Positions 15,851 through 24,483 of a stretch of 62,130 nt of DNA are shown here, piece after piece. The DNA lies in the NCBI GenBank assembly GCA_945829235.1, contig CALZUA010000019.1:1-62130 (forward strand), given 5' to 3'. Made by a program: the position numbers and the translations under genes. Source of the stretch: an uncultured Clostridia bacterium. Its GTDB lineage: Bacteria; Bacillota; Clostridia; Oscillospirales; Ruminococcaceae. Every line of letters starts with the position of its first letter. Position 1 is the stretch's first letter. Below the pieces are notes generated by a model that was not told where the DNA came from, did not search any database, and saw only the letters and a list, made by a program, of their open reading frames with translations.

Positions 15851-16822
15851 ATGGAAAGCACAACAATTGCAACCACACCCAAGGAAAAGGCAGCAGAACT
15901 CACAAGCCGCATAAACGCGAACTCGGCAGTCGCGGTTCAGACGCTCGTTTCAATCGGGCGCGACCTCAAGACTATGCGCGATGAAAAACTTTATCTCGAA
16001 CTCGGCTGCTCTGATTTCGGCGAATACTGCGACAAACACACGCAGGTTCGGCAGCGGCAGGCTTACAACTTCATCAAGTGCTATGAGAAATACGGTGAGC
16101 GGCTTCCGGAACTTTCCGGTCTCGGAATAACCAAGCTCGCGCTGATGAGCGCGCTTGATGACGAGGACAGAGAACAACTCATTGAAAGCGGCGAAGCCGA
16201 AAAGCTTTCCACAAGAGAGCTGGAGAAGCGAATTGAAGAGCTGAACAACAAGTTCGAGCAGCTCACCATTCAGCTTGACGAGGCAACCGAAGACAAGGAA
16301 ACAGCCGAAGGTCAGCTCGAAGCACTTAACAAGCAGATAAAGGAGCTCACAGCAGCGCTTGACAAGGCCGAAACACGAAATAAAGAGCTTGAGAACCGTC
16401 CCGTTGAAGTCGCGGTGCAGAAACCTTCCGAAGAAGAAATCAAGAAGATTAAGGACGAGGCACAAAAGGAAGCGAAAAAAGCCGCAGACGCTGCCGAAAA
16501 GCAGCACAAAAAGGAACTCGACAAGCTCAGAGCGGAACTCAAGTCGCAATACGAGGAATCCGTTGCGGAAAACATAAAAGTCAAGAACGAGGAAATCGAG
16601 CGGCTTAAGTCCGAAAATGCCACTTTGCAAGCGAATGCAAAAAAAGCCGCGCCCGATGACACGAAAACGCGCGTTAAGTTTTACCTTTCGGAAATCCAGA
16701 GCACGTTTAATTCGGCAATCGAAACGGTTCGCGCGGTTGAGAATGACGAGGAAAAGCAGAAGTACAAAGCCGCATTCAATTCTGTGATCGAACAGCTCGG
16801 TAGCATAGTGGAGGGAATTTAA
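15851..16822 (+). CDS. DUF3102-like protein with long coiled coil
   Basis: 323 residues from ATG 15851, chosen for AAAGGAG 7-8 bases upstream. The frame is open back to an ATG at 15587 that overlaps the PcfJ-like stop, so an 88-residue N-terminal extension is possible, but its composition is unlike coding sequence here. The N-terminal part (ELTSRINANSAVAVQTLVSIG, then DFGEYCDKHTQVRQRQAYNFIKCYEKYG in pieces) matches the DUF3102 helical DNA-binding-like module. Residues of about 110-270 are a highly charged coiled coil. Function unknown. A near-perfect dispersed palindrome lies at 16625. Confidence 0.65.
   Translation: MESTTIATTPKEKAAELTSRINANSAVAVQTLVSIGRDLKTMRDEKLYLELGCSDFGEYCDKHTQVRQRQAYNFIKCYEKYGERLPELSGLGITKLALMSALDDEDREQLIESGEAEKLSTRELEKRIEELNNKFEQLTIQLDEATEDKETAEGQLEALNKQIKELTAALDKAETRNKELENRPVEVAVQKPSEEEIKKIKDEAQKEAKKAADAAEKQHKKELDKLRAELKSQYEESVAENIKVKNEEIERLKSENATLQANAKKAAPDDTKTRVKFYLSEIQSTFNSAIETVRAVENDEEKQKYKAAFNSVIEQLGSIVEGI
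16625..16640 (+). repeat. Dispersed palindrome, one-mismatch copy
   Basis: TTGCAAGCGAATGCAA, one base different from the 16-bp repeat found five times elsewhere in the prophage. Confidence 0.4.
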
Positions 16823-17139
16823 TGGTTCACGCAGTAAAATGTTACCCGAAATATTTTGCTCCGCTGTCAACGGGAGATAAAACATTCGAGGTTAGAAAAA
16901 ATGACCGACCTTATCGAGTTGGTGATTATCTTGCGGTTAATGAATTCGTCCCGGAGAGTGAGGACCCGTATGATAATATGCCCGAAACGCCGATATCAAC
17001 TGACGAGAGGCGAGCTGACGGTGGTAGATACAGCGGAAAATGCTTGATTTTCAAAATCACCTACATTTTGGAAGAATTAGAATTTTGCAAAGACGGAATG
17101 GTTATTCTCGGATTGCATTGTGTGAAAGGGAGAGAGTAA
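16822..17139 (+). CDS. DUF3850 (ASCH/PUA-like) protein
   Basis: 105 residues. HAVKCYPKYFAPLSTGDKTFEVRKNDRPYRVGDYLAVNEF is the DUF3850 core (residues 3-43), a PUA/ASCH-like RNA-binding fold; the late part ITYILE...GMVILGLH completes the barrel. The TAATG overlap couples it to the coiled-coil gene. Such proteins are common in phages with unknown RNA targets. Confidence 0.75.
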   Translation: MVHAVKCYPKYFAPLSTGDKTFEVRKNDRPYRVGDYLAVNEFVPESEDPYDNMPETPISTDERRADGGRYSGKCLIFKITYILEELEFCKDGMVILGLHCVKGRE

Positions 17140-17472
17140 ATGCTTAATAATGTAAATCTTCAGGGTCGATTCGTAGAAACCCCCGAACTAAAAACTACTC
17201 CGAGCGGAGCAAAAGTCACATCATTTCAATTAGTCGCACAAAGAAACCACAAAAGCCAAGATGAAGAGTGCGACACGGCATGTATAAACTGCGTTGCATA
17301 TCAGAAGACAGCAGAGTTTATCTGCTCAAATTTCACGAAAGGCAGTAATGTTATGATTGGAGGAGAATTATCATCTCGAAGCTACACCGACAACGAGGGC
17401 AAAAAATCAAATATAACAGAAGTTGTTGTAAAAGGCGCGTACCTTGACGATGGTTCTGAATATCCATTTTGA
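17140..17472 (+). CDS. ssb: Single-stranded DNA-binding protein
   Basis: 110 residues, an OB-fold SSB lacking the long acidic-tail linker: MLNNVNLQGRFVETPELK at the start, TSFQLVAQRN, then FTKGSNVMIGGELSSRSY and the terminal DDGSEYPF, which keeps the aromatic/acidic SSB tip idea in short form. Coats ssDNA during phage replication. Lies in the replication block with the HUH initiator and the VRR-NUC nuclease. Confidence 0.9.
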   Translation: MLNNVNLQGRFVETPELKTTPSGAKVTSFQLVAQRNHKSQDEECDTACINCVAYQKTAEFICSNFTKGSNVMIGGELSSRSYTDNEGKKSNITEVVVKGAYLDDGSEYPF

Positions 17473-17486
17473 GGAAGGAGAACAAA

Positions 17487-18101
17487 ATGAAACTTAATGC
17501 GGTCGCTTCGGCGTTCAAAAAGAACAAATCCTTGTACATTCTTGACGATTCTCACGGAAATCAGTGGTTGTCGAACAGAGCTGCCTATTACTTAATAACC
17601 GGTCTGCCAAAACTCGTCACAGAAAACGTACTCACAATGTTTGACATACCCGAGGACAAGCGCAGCGATTGGAATTGTTATGAACGAGAAATGATCGAGC
17701 TTGAAAAACAGCTCTGCTGCGATGACTCTGGGGTTCTTGAAACTCCCGTTGAACTAATGGAGGTAGAAATTTCCTGGCAAGGAAAAAAGTATCTTTTCTT
17801 CAAAAAGGAAAAATCCAACGAGGTTTTTGCAATAGACGAAAAACTTCTGAAACCTCTTTGCGATGAGGATTATTTGAGGTTTTTCGCTCGGGAAACAATA
17901 GACAGAAAATATACGGCAATCACTTTACACAACGGGCTTGAACTCAGGGCTGTTATTTTGCCTATGAGAATTCACGAAAAAACGCTCAAAGAAATGAAGT
18001 TTATAACATCATATTTCAGAATTTCCCATATTGTTATTGACACTCCCGAAGAAAATCCTGAAGATGATGAAACAGAGTACGAGCAAGGAATGCTTGAGTG
18101 A
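17487..18101 (+). CDS. Unknown protein, 204 aa
   Basis: Start ATG 17487 has GGAAGGAG upstream. N-terminal YILDDSHGNQWLSNRAAYYLI looks like a fold built around a ligand pocket, and the C-terminus is acidic (EENPEDDETEYEQ). No family recognised. Placed between ssb and a small nuclease in the replication block. Confidence 0.55.
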   Translation: MKLNAVASAFKKNKSLYILDDSHGNQWLSNRAAYYLITGLPKLVTENVLTMFDIPEDKRSDWNCYEREMIELEKQLCCDDSGVLETPVELMEVEISWQGKKYLFFKKEKSNEVFAIDEKLLKPLCDEDYLRFFARETIDRKYTAITLHNGLELRAVILPMRIHEKTLKEMKFITSYFRISHIVIDTPEENPEDDETEYEQGMLE

Positions 18102-18109
18102 GGTAAAGA

Positions 18110-18796
18110 ATGCCGATTACGAAACAAACCAAAGCCGAACGCGCACGAAACTTGAGGTACAAGAAAGGAATCGTCCAAGGATTTAATATCAGCGAAATCC
18201 TTGACGAGCTTATGAAAATAAGTTCCGAATGCGACGATATTCGCTACATCACCGAGGGAGATGAAGACACGCTCATCGCCGCGCTTGATGGCGATGAAGA
18301 AGATGCTTATGAATTCAGGATGATGTTCTCGGATTTAAGCCAAGAGAGTGAAAACCTCTACGATAGGCTTAACGAGGAATATGTTTCGGAATATTTCGAT
18401 GAATTCTTCTGCCGCGTTGCAGGCGGATGCATGCAGTTGCTCGGGTATGACAGCTACGAAGAAGATTATTTTGCGCTGACGAGTTTCGAGAGCGGACTTG
18501 CTCAGAATGAGAGCGAAAAACGCTTGATGAAGCTGACAAAGCAGGAAATCTTGCAGACAGCGGAACAATGCTTCGGGGTTGCGACCGCATTTCTTAACGT
18601 GTGCTATAAATTCGATTACCTCAAAGCGACATTCGATATTCTTCGGGACGAAAACAGCTCGTTCCTCGAGACTATCAAGGATATCGAAAATGCGTATGAA
18701 AAGGCAAACGTCGATGAATTTAACCCTTATAGCAAATCAACGAATGAGTTTGATAAGCTAATAAAGGGGTTGCCGGAAAGGACGTGGATAGAATGA
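18110..18796 (+). CDS. Unknown protein, 228 aa
   Basis: Acidic, helical protein with a basic N-terminus (TKQTKAERARNLRYKKGI) and CMQLLGYDSYEEDYFALTSF in the middle. Similar helical, acidic proteins are frequent in early regions of clostridial prophages. Its end overlaps the VRR-NUC start. Function unknown. Confidence 0.55.
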   Translation: MPITKQTKAERARNLRYKKGIVQGFNISEILDELMKISSECDDIRYITEGDEDTLIAALDGDEEDAYEFRMMFSDLSQESENLYDRLNEEYVSEYFDEFFCRVAGGCMQLLGYDSYEEDYFALTSFESGLAQNESEKRLMKLTKQEILQTAEQCFGVATAFLNVCYKFDYLKATFDILRDENSSFLETIKDIENAYEKANVDEFNPYSKSTNEFDKLIKGLPERTWIE

Positions 18797-19158
18797 GACA
18801 CATTGAGGATGCCGAGCAAATTGCCCTGTTCCATTGGGCTGCATTGCAGAGCGGGAAATATCCCGAATTAAGCTTGATGTTCCACATTCCGAACGGCGGC
18901 AAGCGAAACGCGCAGGAAGCCGCACGTTTCAAGCAGATGGGCGTCAAGGCAGGAGTTCCGGACATCTTCCTGCCTGTTCCACGCGGCGGGTTTCACGGCT
19001 TGTGGATTGAGTTGAAAGCACCGAAAGGGAAAACAAGCGCCGCGCAGGACGCATTCCTCGGGGAACTCGACAAACAAGGATATAAGACAGCCGTCTGCTA
19101 CGGCTGGGAAATGGCTGTGAAGGTGCTGAAGGAGTATCTTGGAAAGGAAAAGAAATGA
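18793..19158 (+). CDS. VRR-NUC domain nuclease
   Basis: 121 residues from ATG 18793; GTG 18784 is in frame but too close to GGAAAGGA. A complete, minimal PD-(D/E)xK fold: HIPNGGKR, GVPDIFLPVPRG, LWIELKAPKGKTSAAQ (the E-x-K), then KTAVCYGWEMAVKVLKEYL. Stand-alone VRR-NUC proteins act on branched or Holliday-type DNA in phages. A replication or recombination role is likely. Confidence 0.85.
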   Translation: MRHIEDAEQIALFHWAALQSGKYPELSLMFHIPNGGKRNAQEAARFKQMGVKAGVPDIFLPVPRGGFHGLWIELKAPKGKTSAAQDAFLGELDKQGYKTAVCYGWEMAVKVLKEYLGKEKK

Positions 19159-19346
19159 AAGTTAGCGACTTGATGGAACAGCTCAGAGAATTCTATGACA
19201 AAGGTCACGCAGATGACGAGGTCAGATTGATTTGCGCTGCCGATAACCCGCTTAATTGCGAGAGCAGAGCGATAAAAGGGGCGTTTTTAATCTACAACCA
19301 TTCTGAAAGCGAAGTAAATGGTGTGTACATTGACGGTACGAATTAA
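19155..19346 (+). CDS. Unknown protein, 63 aa
   Basis: ATGA overlap with the nuclease gene. MKVSDLMEQLREFYDKGHAD with a beta-rich remainder; resembles short phage proteins that begin with MKVxDLI. No function can be assigned. Confidence 0.5.
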   Translation: MKVSDLMEQLREFYDKGHADDEVRLICAADNPLNCESRAIKGAFLIYNHSESEVNGVYIDGTN

Positions 19347-19370
19347 TGGAAAGGAAAGGTAAGTATAGTT

Positions 19371-19901
19371 ATGACAAATGAAGAAATTGTTCGCGATTGG
19401 GCAGAGGCAAAGAACCCCGCGGCTCAGATTGCGATACTCGCGGACCTTAACGCAACAAAGCCGGATGTAATAAAGAAAATTCTGCGAAATGACGGCAAGC
19501 AGATTATAGCAAGCGCCTATGAGCAGGGTTTGGGTTTGGACAAGCTGTCAAAGCGCTATGGGTTTTCTTCTATGACTATTCGCGCTATGATAATAGAAGC
19601 GGGCGGAACAATCCGTGATCGCGAAGAAGGTGTTGCGAAATTCAATAGCATACAGAATACCATTCAAAATCGCTCCGAGTCCGCCAAAGAGCCTACTGAG
19701 ATTGACTTAAATCAATACAATCTTGACGCCTATCAGCTGGCAAAAGTCCTCGCTCAGATTATTCCCGAATTGTGCAGCGGATTTGATGTTGAATTCTCGC
19801 AAATGGGCAACGAAACAAAGGTTGTGGTTTATGGCGAAAACGAGAGCGTGACATACAGAAAATACACGGAGAGCGAAGAGGAGAGTGAAGACAATGTATG
19901 A
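19371..19901 (+). CDS. HTH-containing unknown protein, 176 aa
   Basis: GGAAAGG lies upstream. Residues of about 44-75 (QIIASAYEQGLGLDKLSKRYG, then FSSMTIRAMIIEAGG) form a resolvase-like helix-turn-helix. The C-terminus is acidic. DNA binding is inferred from this motif only. Confidence 0.5.
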   Translation: MTNEEIVRDWAEAKNPAAQIAILADLNATKPDVIKKILRNDGKQIIASAYEQGLGLDKLSKRYGFSSMTIRAMIIEAGGTIRDREEGVAKFNSIQNTIQNRSESAKEPTEIDLNQYNLDAYQLAKVLAQIIPELCSGFDVEFSQMGNETKVVVYGENESVTYRKYTESEEESEDNV

Positions 19902-20100
19902 TAACGAACAATGGAAATCCGAGGGCGACTGCTCAAGGTGCAGAAGAAAATCTTATTGCAAAAAAACTTGTACAGCTTGCAAGAAATCGTTTCGTCGCGA
20001 TATCGCGAATGCTTTTGCACAGTCAGAAGCGGGCAGAGCGCTAGCTGTAATCAACGCTCACGGGGCATACGCCACTGAGAGATTTGACAAGGGGCACTGA
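19894..20100 (+). CDS. Small cysteine-rich protein, 68 aa
   Basis: From ATG 19894 (GAGGAG upstream); overlaps the previous gene by 8 bases. CSRCRRKSYCKKTCTAC suggests a zinc-binding knuckle, with a basic patch after it. Function unknown. Confidence 0.5.
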   Translation: MYDNEQWKSEGDCSRCRRKSYCKKTCTACKKSFRRDIANAFAQSEAGRALAVINAHGAYATERFDKGH

Positions 20101-20101
20101 T

Positions 20102-20515
20102 ATGAGAGAAATTTTATTTCGCGGGAAACAGATCTTAGGCAACAAATGGGTTGAAGGGCTTTTTGTTGAAAAATTTGATTCAAATGCAACACACACCGCT
20201 GCCATTGCTCCGAAATATCCTTTTGAAAACAGCATGCGTTTAGAGCTCATTAGTAGTGATTCTTTGTGCCAGTTCACAGGTTGTTACGACAAATTGGGCA
20301 AGAAGATTTTCGAGTGGGACATCGTGCGCTGCCTTCTCAGAGTGTCAAGGAATCACTTCATTCAGATTAACGGGTATATCGAATACAACGAAAAAACCGC
20401 TTCGTTTTTAGCGTATTTCGGGGAAGATATGGTTTTGCAGTTGTCGGACTCGGACAGGTTCGAGGTTATCGGAAACAGGTTTGACAACCCCGAATTGATG
20501 GAATTGGAGGGCTGA
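20102..20515 (+). CDS. YopX-family protein 1
   Basis: 137 residues from ATG 20102. REILFRGKQILGNKWVEG, FTGCYDKLGKKIFEWDIVR and FEVIGNRFDNPELM are the three conserved YopX blocks. YopX proteins occur in many Firmicutes phages without a known function. A paralogue follows three bases later. Confidence 0.85.
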   Translation: MREILFRGKQILGNKWVEGLFVEKFDSNATHTAAIAPKYPFENSMRLELISSDSLCQFTGCYDKLGKKIFEWDIVRCLLRVSRNHFIQINGYIEYNEKTASFLAYFGEDMVLQLSDSDRFEVIGNRFDNPELMELEG

Positions 20516-20517
20516 CA

Positions 20518-20964
20518 ATGCGTGAGAATATGGGATTGTTTCTAGGCAAGCGTGAGACGGACGGAAAATGGGTTGAGGGATATTTATATCCCGGTATCGG
20601 ACAGCATAAGGGAAAATGGTTTATAACTGTTGTTGACGATTGTTTAACAACATCACATACCTACGCTGTTATTTCCGAAACAATCAGAGAATTCACAGGA
20701 TTATCAGATAAGACTGGCAAGGGGATTTTCGAGGGGGATATTGTAGAACGTGGCGACAGAATATGGGTTATAGAATATGATAACATGTGTGCACAGTTTG
20801 TAATGAAGACTTTCACGGATCGCGGCGTTTTCTGGATTAGGTCTTTTGACCTTATCCCTTCAGAATGGTGCGAGGTCATCGGAAATAAATTCGACAACCC
20901 GGAACTGATAAAAGGCGGTGAAAAAAATGGCAAGAATGACGTCAAAGGACGAACACGGCAATAA
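20518..20964 (+). CDS. YopX-family protein 2
   Basis: 148 residues. Same blocks as its neighbour: GKRETDGKWVEGYLY, FTGLSDKTGKGIFEGDIVE, CEVIGNKFDNPELI. The tandem pair looks like an old duplication, since identity is limited to the family motifs. The C-terminal 15 residues overlap the next gene. Confidence 0.85.
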   Translation: MRENMGLFLGKRETDGKWVEGYLYPGIGQHKGKWFITVVDDCLTTSHTYAVISETIREFTGLSDKTGKGIFEGDIVERGDRIWVIEYDNMCAQFVMKTFTDRGVFWIRSFDLIPSEWCEVIGNKFDNPELIKGGEKNGKNDVKGRTRQ

Positions 20965-21256
20965 CGTAATAATTACAAGTGAAAACTGGTGTTACTCAGA
21001 AAAAAGTGGCACATTGAAGCTTCAAGGTTGTATCGCGGATAAGCTCGCAGCTTATGAGAATACATACCTTTCCCCTGAGGAAATCAACGATTTAAAATCG
21101 GAAAATGTTCATCTGCGCAGGTATATTGATGAACTCTGCCACTCCGCTAGCGCATCAATTGACTGCCTTGCGATAAAGGCAGACAATGAGCGGCTTCATC
21201 GGCTTGTCGATTTTTTTGAAAACGTTGTCGGGAAAGGAACACACTATGACAGGTGA
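20927..21256 (+). CDS. Unknown protein, 109 aa
   Basis: From ATG 20927, overlapping the YopX gene by 38 bases; GTG 20918 is possible. Begins MARMTSKDEHGNNVIITSE and continues IADKLAAYENT, a start found in many phage proteins of unknown role, followed by a coiled coil (SENVHLRRYIDEL, ADNERLHRLVDFFE). Confidence 0.55.
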   Translation: MARMTSKDEHGNNVIITSENWCYSEKSGTLKLQGCIADKLAAYENTYLSPEEINDLKSENVHLRRYIDELCHSASASIDCLAIKADNERLHRLVDFFENVVGKGTHYDR

Positions 21257-21566
21257 AGAAATCTTTACATATGCCAAGAAGAACCTCGAGATGCCCGAAG
21301 GCAGCACGCTTTCCGAACAGCTTATGTTTGGAATAGCGCGGAACATCTGCAAGGCGTGGCGAGATGGGTTGATAACGGAGCAGCAGGCGCACATCGAGAA
21401 GAATATGGCTATTCAGACATTCGGCGTTCAGCAGCTTTCCGAAAAAATAAACTCCGATTACTCGAAACGCTGGAACGAAGTGATGATTATTCTCTCGGAA
21501 GCACACAAAAAGTGCGGCTGTGAATACTGCTCAAAAATCGAGAGAATTCTCGATGGAAGGGGGTGA
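21246..21566 (+). CDS. Unknown protein, 106 aa
   Basis: From ATG 21246 (AAAGGA upstream). Helical; includes MTGEEIFTYAKKNLEMPEG and a C-terminal CGCEYCSKIE that could bind a metal. No family recognised. Overlaps the previous gene by 11 bases. Confidence 0.5.
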   Translation: MTGEEIFTYAKKNLEMPEGSTLSEQLMFGIARNICKAWRDGLITEQQAHIEKNMAIQTFGVQQLSEKINSDYSKRWNEVMIILSEAHKKCGCEYCSKIERILDGRG

Positions 21567-21570
21567 GCTT

Positions 21571-21816
21571 ATGGGCAAGAAGAAAAATCAGACGCAGGAA
21601 GAACGTGAAGTTCATCAGCGTGCTATCGCGCTCCGCAAAATGACGGACGAGCAGCTTGTTCGCGCATTTGAGGATGCGAAATCAGCAAAACCGCCTCGCA
21701 AAGAAAACAAAGTCGAGCGGTTTATTGAAGCATTTGAGCGCGCGGACGTTCCGAATATCGGAAAGATCACTATCAAAAAAATAAAAGTCTTTGCGGAGGA
21801 AAACGGATTTATTTGA
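21571..21816 (+). CDS. Unknown basic protein, 81 aa
   Basis: From ATG 21571 (GGAAGGGGG upstream). Highly charged and helical: GKKKNQTQEEREVHQRAIAL and ERFIEAFERADVPNIGK. Could be a small nucleic-acid-binding helper; no direct evidence. Confidence 0.5.
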   Translation: MGKKKNQTQEEREVHQRAIALRKMTDEQLVRAFEDAKSAKPPRKENKVERFIEAFERADVPNIGKITIKKIKVFAEENGFI

Positions 21817-21826
21817 GGGGTGCAGA

Positions 21827-22231
21827 ATGGACATTTCCACACTTAAACAATACTATCTGATTGAGGGTGAAATCCGAAACGAAGAGGAGAAAATCGCGAA
21901 AATCGAAGCAAAGTTGTGCGCGTCCCCGGGGTTCGACAAGAACGGTGTACCCAAAAGCCATACTCCTCGAAATCGTGTCGAAGAAACATATATAGAACTT
22001 ATCGCCCGAAAAGAAGAACTGCAGCGAAAAGTTGCAGAATATAAGGAAATGAAAGCATCCATAGAAAGATTCATCGACAACATCGACGACCTGCTTATCC
22101 GCAGAATTGCGGAGGAGCGGTTTGTTAAGGATAAGCGTTTTCGTGAAATTGCTTACGAGCTGGGTGGGAGAAACACAGCTGAGTCGGTAAGGAAAATGCT
22201 TAACAGATATATTCAGAGCAACAAAGAATAG
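21827..22231 (+). CDS. Sigma-like late transcription regulator (ArpU/DUF1492-type)
   Basis: 134 residues from ATG 21827. An N-terminal coiled coil is followed by DDLLIRRIAEERFVKDKRFREIAYELGGRNTAESVRKML (residues about 85-124), a sigma region 4-like helix-turn-helix. ArpU-type proteins end the early region of many Gram-positive phages and activate late genes. Its place just before the packaging genes fits that role. Family call from pattern only. Confidence 0.65.
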   Translation: MDISTLKQYYLIEGEIRNEEEKIAKIEAKLCASPGFDKNGVPKSHTPRNRVEETYIELIARKEELQRKVAEYKEMKASIERFIDNIDDLLIRRIAEERFVKDKRFREIAYELGGRNTAESVRKMLNRYIQSNKE

Positions 22232-22297
22232 TTTTTCCGAATGTCACGCTTGCTCCTCGGCAAGCTGATATAAATAAAAGGCCTAATCAATACAGCA

Positions 22298-22341
22298 CTC
22301 CTTTAATACCGCATCGCCCGTGCGGATAATGATTAAGGAGG
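22298..22341 (+). promoter_or_regulatory. Leader hairpin hiding a ribosome binding site
   Basis: CTCCTTTAAT (22298-22307) pairs with ATTAAGGAG (22332-22340), with an inner stem CCGCA/TGCGG (22309-22313, 22321-22325). The pairing buries the AAGGAGG that serves the start codon at 22348, so translation should be low unless the hairpin opens. Confidence 0.5.
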
Positions 22342-22347
22342 GCTTTT

Positions 22348-22758
22348 ATGCGAAAAAGCAAACAACAGCAAATTCAAGCAGTGGAAATGCCGCCGGTCAA
22401 GGAATATCTGACAACCATTCAGCGTGATGGTTCTGAACTCTGCGCCGGCGACGTTTTCGCGGCAACAATGCGGTGGCTGAAAGAGAAAGGCTGCGACAGC
22501 GTTGTTTCCGAACAGACGGTTGAGCAATACGCGATGTCGGTCGCGCGGTGGGTACATCTTGAGGAGATGATTTCCAAGTACGGATACATTGCGAAGCACC
22601 CGACAACCGGCGCGCCTATGCAGTCGCCTTATGTCACGATGGCACAGACCTATGCGAAACAGGCAACGGAAATTCGCAACGAAATCAACCAGTTGATTAA
22701 GAACGCACGTCCCACGGTTAAGTCTGACTTCGTTCGGGAGGTGGTTTACGGTGAATGA
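22348..22758 (+). CDS. P27-family small terminase-like protein
   Basis: 136 residues, helical. VKEYLTTIQRDGSELCAGDVF, then YAMSVARWVHLEEMISKYG, HPTTGAPMQSPYVTMAQTY and IRNEINQLIKN follow the layout of P27-type small terminase subunits. In this prophage it lies with methyltransferases and 8.6 kb from the large subunit, while a second small-subunit candidate lies at 28341. It may be a DNA-recognition protein recruited for another use. Confidence 0.6.
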   Translation: MRKSKQQQIQAVEMPPVKEYLTTIQRDGSELCAGDVFAATMRWLKEKGCDSVVSEQTVEQYAMSVARWVHLEEMISKYGYIAKHPTTGAPMQSPYVTMAQTYAKQATEIRNEINQLIKNARPTVKSDFVREVVYGE

Positions 22759-24001
22759 GAAAACCACCTACTTCCTCGCCGACATTGAAGACCTCATTCC
22801 TTATGCGCGGAACGCGAGGACACATTCTGACGCACAGATTGCGCAGATTGCCGCATCAATAAAAGAATTCGGGTTTCTCACGCCGATTATCATCTCGAAG
22901 GATAACACGATTCTGTGCGGTCACGGTCGTTTCTTTGCGGCGCAGCGCCTCGGGCTGAAGAAAATCCCTTGCATTAAGGAAGAACATCTCACAGAAACGC
23001 AGCGCCGCGCTTACATCATAGCCGACAACAAGCTGTCGCTCAATGCCGGCTGGGACGATGAATTGCTTGCGGTTGAAATCGCCGACTTACAGGGTGAGAA
23101 TTTTGATGTTTCCCTGCTCGGATTCGGAGATGAAGAAATCGCCGACCTTTTCGCCGACAAAACCTCATCGAGTGCGAAAGACGATGGATATGACTTATCG
23201 GAAGCGCTTGAAAAGGCAGCTTTCGTTCAGCGCGGCGACATTTGGATCGTTGGAAAACACCGCTTGATGTGTGGTGACGCGACTTCATCGGAAGACGTGA
23301 CCGCGCTTATGGACGGAAAAAAGGCGAATTTAGTTCTCACGGACCCACCTTATGGCGTTTCATTCAAATCTTCGAGCGGCTTAACCATTCAAAATGACAG
23401 CATAAAGAACGAGGATTTTTACAACTTTCTGCTTGCGTCGTTCAAGAATATGGCGAACGTATGCGAACCGGGCGCATCCGCTTATGTGTTTCACGCGGAT
23501 ACCGAGGGTTTGAATTTCCGGCGCGCGTTTTCGGACGCGGGATTTCACCTTGCCGGCTGCTGCATTTGGGTAAAAGACAGCTTGGTTCTCGGGAGAAGCG
23601 ACTACCAATGGCAGCACGAACCTGTTCTGTATGGTTTTCTGCAGAACGGAAAGCACAAGTGGTATTCCGACCGCAAGCAAACAACAATATGGAATTTTGA
23701 CAAGCCGAAGAAGAACGCAAATCACCCAACCTCAAAGCCTCTTGATTTGCTCGGATATCCCATTCAGAACTCTTCGAAAGAGGGAAACATTGTTCTCGAC
23801 ACATTCGGCGGGAGCGGTTCGTCGCTTATGGCGTGCGACCAGCTCGACAGAATATGCTACACGATGGAGCTTGACGAGAAATATGCAAGCGTAATCCTGC
23901 GCAGATATGTTGAAAGCAAGAACGGAAACAGCGAAGATGTCAAGGTGATAAGAAATGGAGAAACATTTCATTATTCTGAACTTGTGAAAGAGGTGGAGTA
24001 A
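22751..24001 (+). CDS. ParB-N/DNA methyltransferase fusion (N6-adenine or N4-cytosine)
   Basis: 416 residues from GTG 22751. N-terminal ParB-like domain (about 8-95: LIPYARNARTHSDAQIAQIA, LCGHGRFFAAQRLGL). C-terminal MTase with catalytic DPPY (198-201), a target-recognition middle, NHPTSKP and the SAM-binding DTFGGSGSSLMAC, i.e. beta-class motif order. Such phage enzymes methylate host-restriction targets. It overlaps the genes on both sides by a few bases. Contains one GAGCGGCTT motif. Confidence 0.9.
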   Translation: MNEKTTYFLADIEDLIPYARNARTHSDAQIAQIAASIKEFGFLTPIIISKDNTILCGHGRFFAAQRLGLKKIPCIKEEHLTETQRRAYIIADNKLSLNAGWDDELLAVEIADLQGENFDVSLLGFGDEEIADLFADKTSSSAKDDGYDLSEALEKAAFVQRGDIWIVGKHRLMCGDATSSEDVTALMDGKKANLVLTDPPYGVSFKSSSGLTIQNDSIKNEDFYNFLLASFKNMANVCEPGASAYVFHADTEGLNFRRAFSDAGFHLAGCCIWVKDSLVLGRSDYQWQHEPVLYGFLQNGKHKWYSDRKQTTIWNFDKPKKNANHPTSKPLDLLGYPIQNSSKEGNIVLDTFGGSGSSLMACDQLDRICYTMELDEKYASVILRRYVESKNGNSEDVKVIRNGETFHYSELVKEVE

Positions 24002-24483
24002 TGAAAAAAATCATTTCAAAAGTCATTACATTAGGTAGCCTGTTTGACGGGAGCGGCGGATTTCCGCTTGGTGGAATGATGTCTGGAATAATTCCGTTAT
24101 GGGCTTCGGAGATAGAGCCTTTCGCTATTCGCGTCACTACAAAGCGGCTGCCGCAAATGAAGCATTACGGTGATATTTCCGCTTTGAATGGCGCGGAACT
24201 TCCGCCTGTGGATATCATCACATTCGGCAGTCCTTGTCAGGATATGAGCATAGCGGGAAGGCGGAGCGGCTTGAGCGGCTCACGTTCGAGCCTTTTCTAC
24301 GAAGCAGTCAGAATAATCAAGGAAATGAGAGGTGCTACTAATGACAAATATCCGCGTTTCTGCGTCTGGGAAAACGTCCCCGGAGCATTCAGCTCCAATA
24401 AAGGCGAGGACTTCCGTTGCGTCCTCGAAAGCCTGTGCCACATCAAAGACGAAAGAATTGTTATTTCTCGATGTAAAAAGTGA
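24001..24483 (+). pseudogene. C5-cytosine methyltransferase, N-terminal fragment (before in-frame TGA)
   Basis: 160 codons then TGA 24481-24483. Carries SAM motif I (LGSLFDGSGGFPLGG), the catalytic motif IV FGSPCQDMSIAGRRSG with its cysteine, and VWENVPGAFSSN. The fragment stops after ISRCKK, where the next bases in the same frame read EKSGCIVGNGFSLAW, so one TGG-to-TGA change (Trp to stop) explains the break. Alone it lacks the target-recognition domain and motifs IX-X and is probably inactive. A sequencing error or readthrough is possible. Confidence 0.75.

Noticed and set aside
24481-24483. Stop-codon reassignment (TGA read as Trp) in the phage
   Set aside because: Many prophage genes (ssb, VRR-NUC nuclease, capsid, terminase) end in TGA at the right place.
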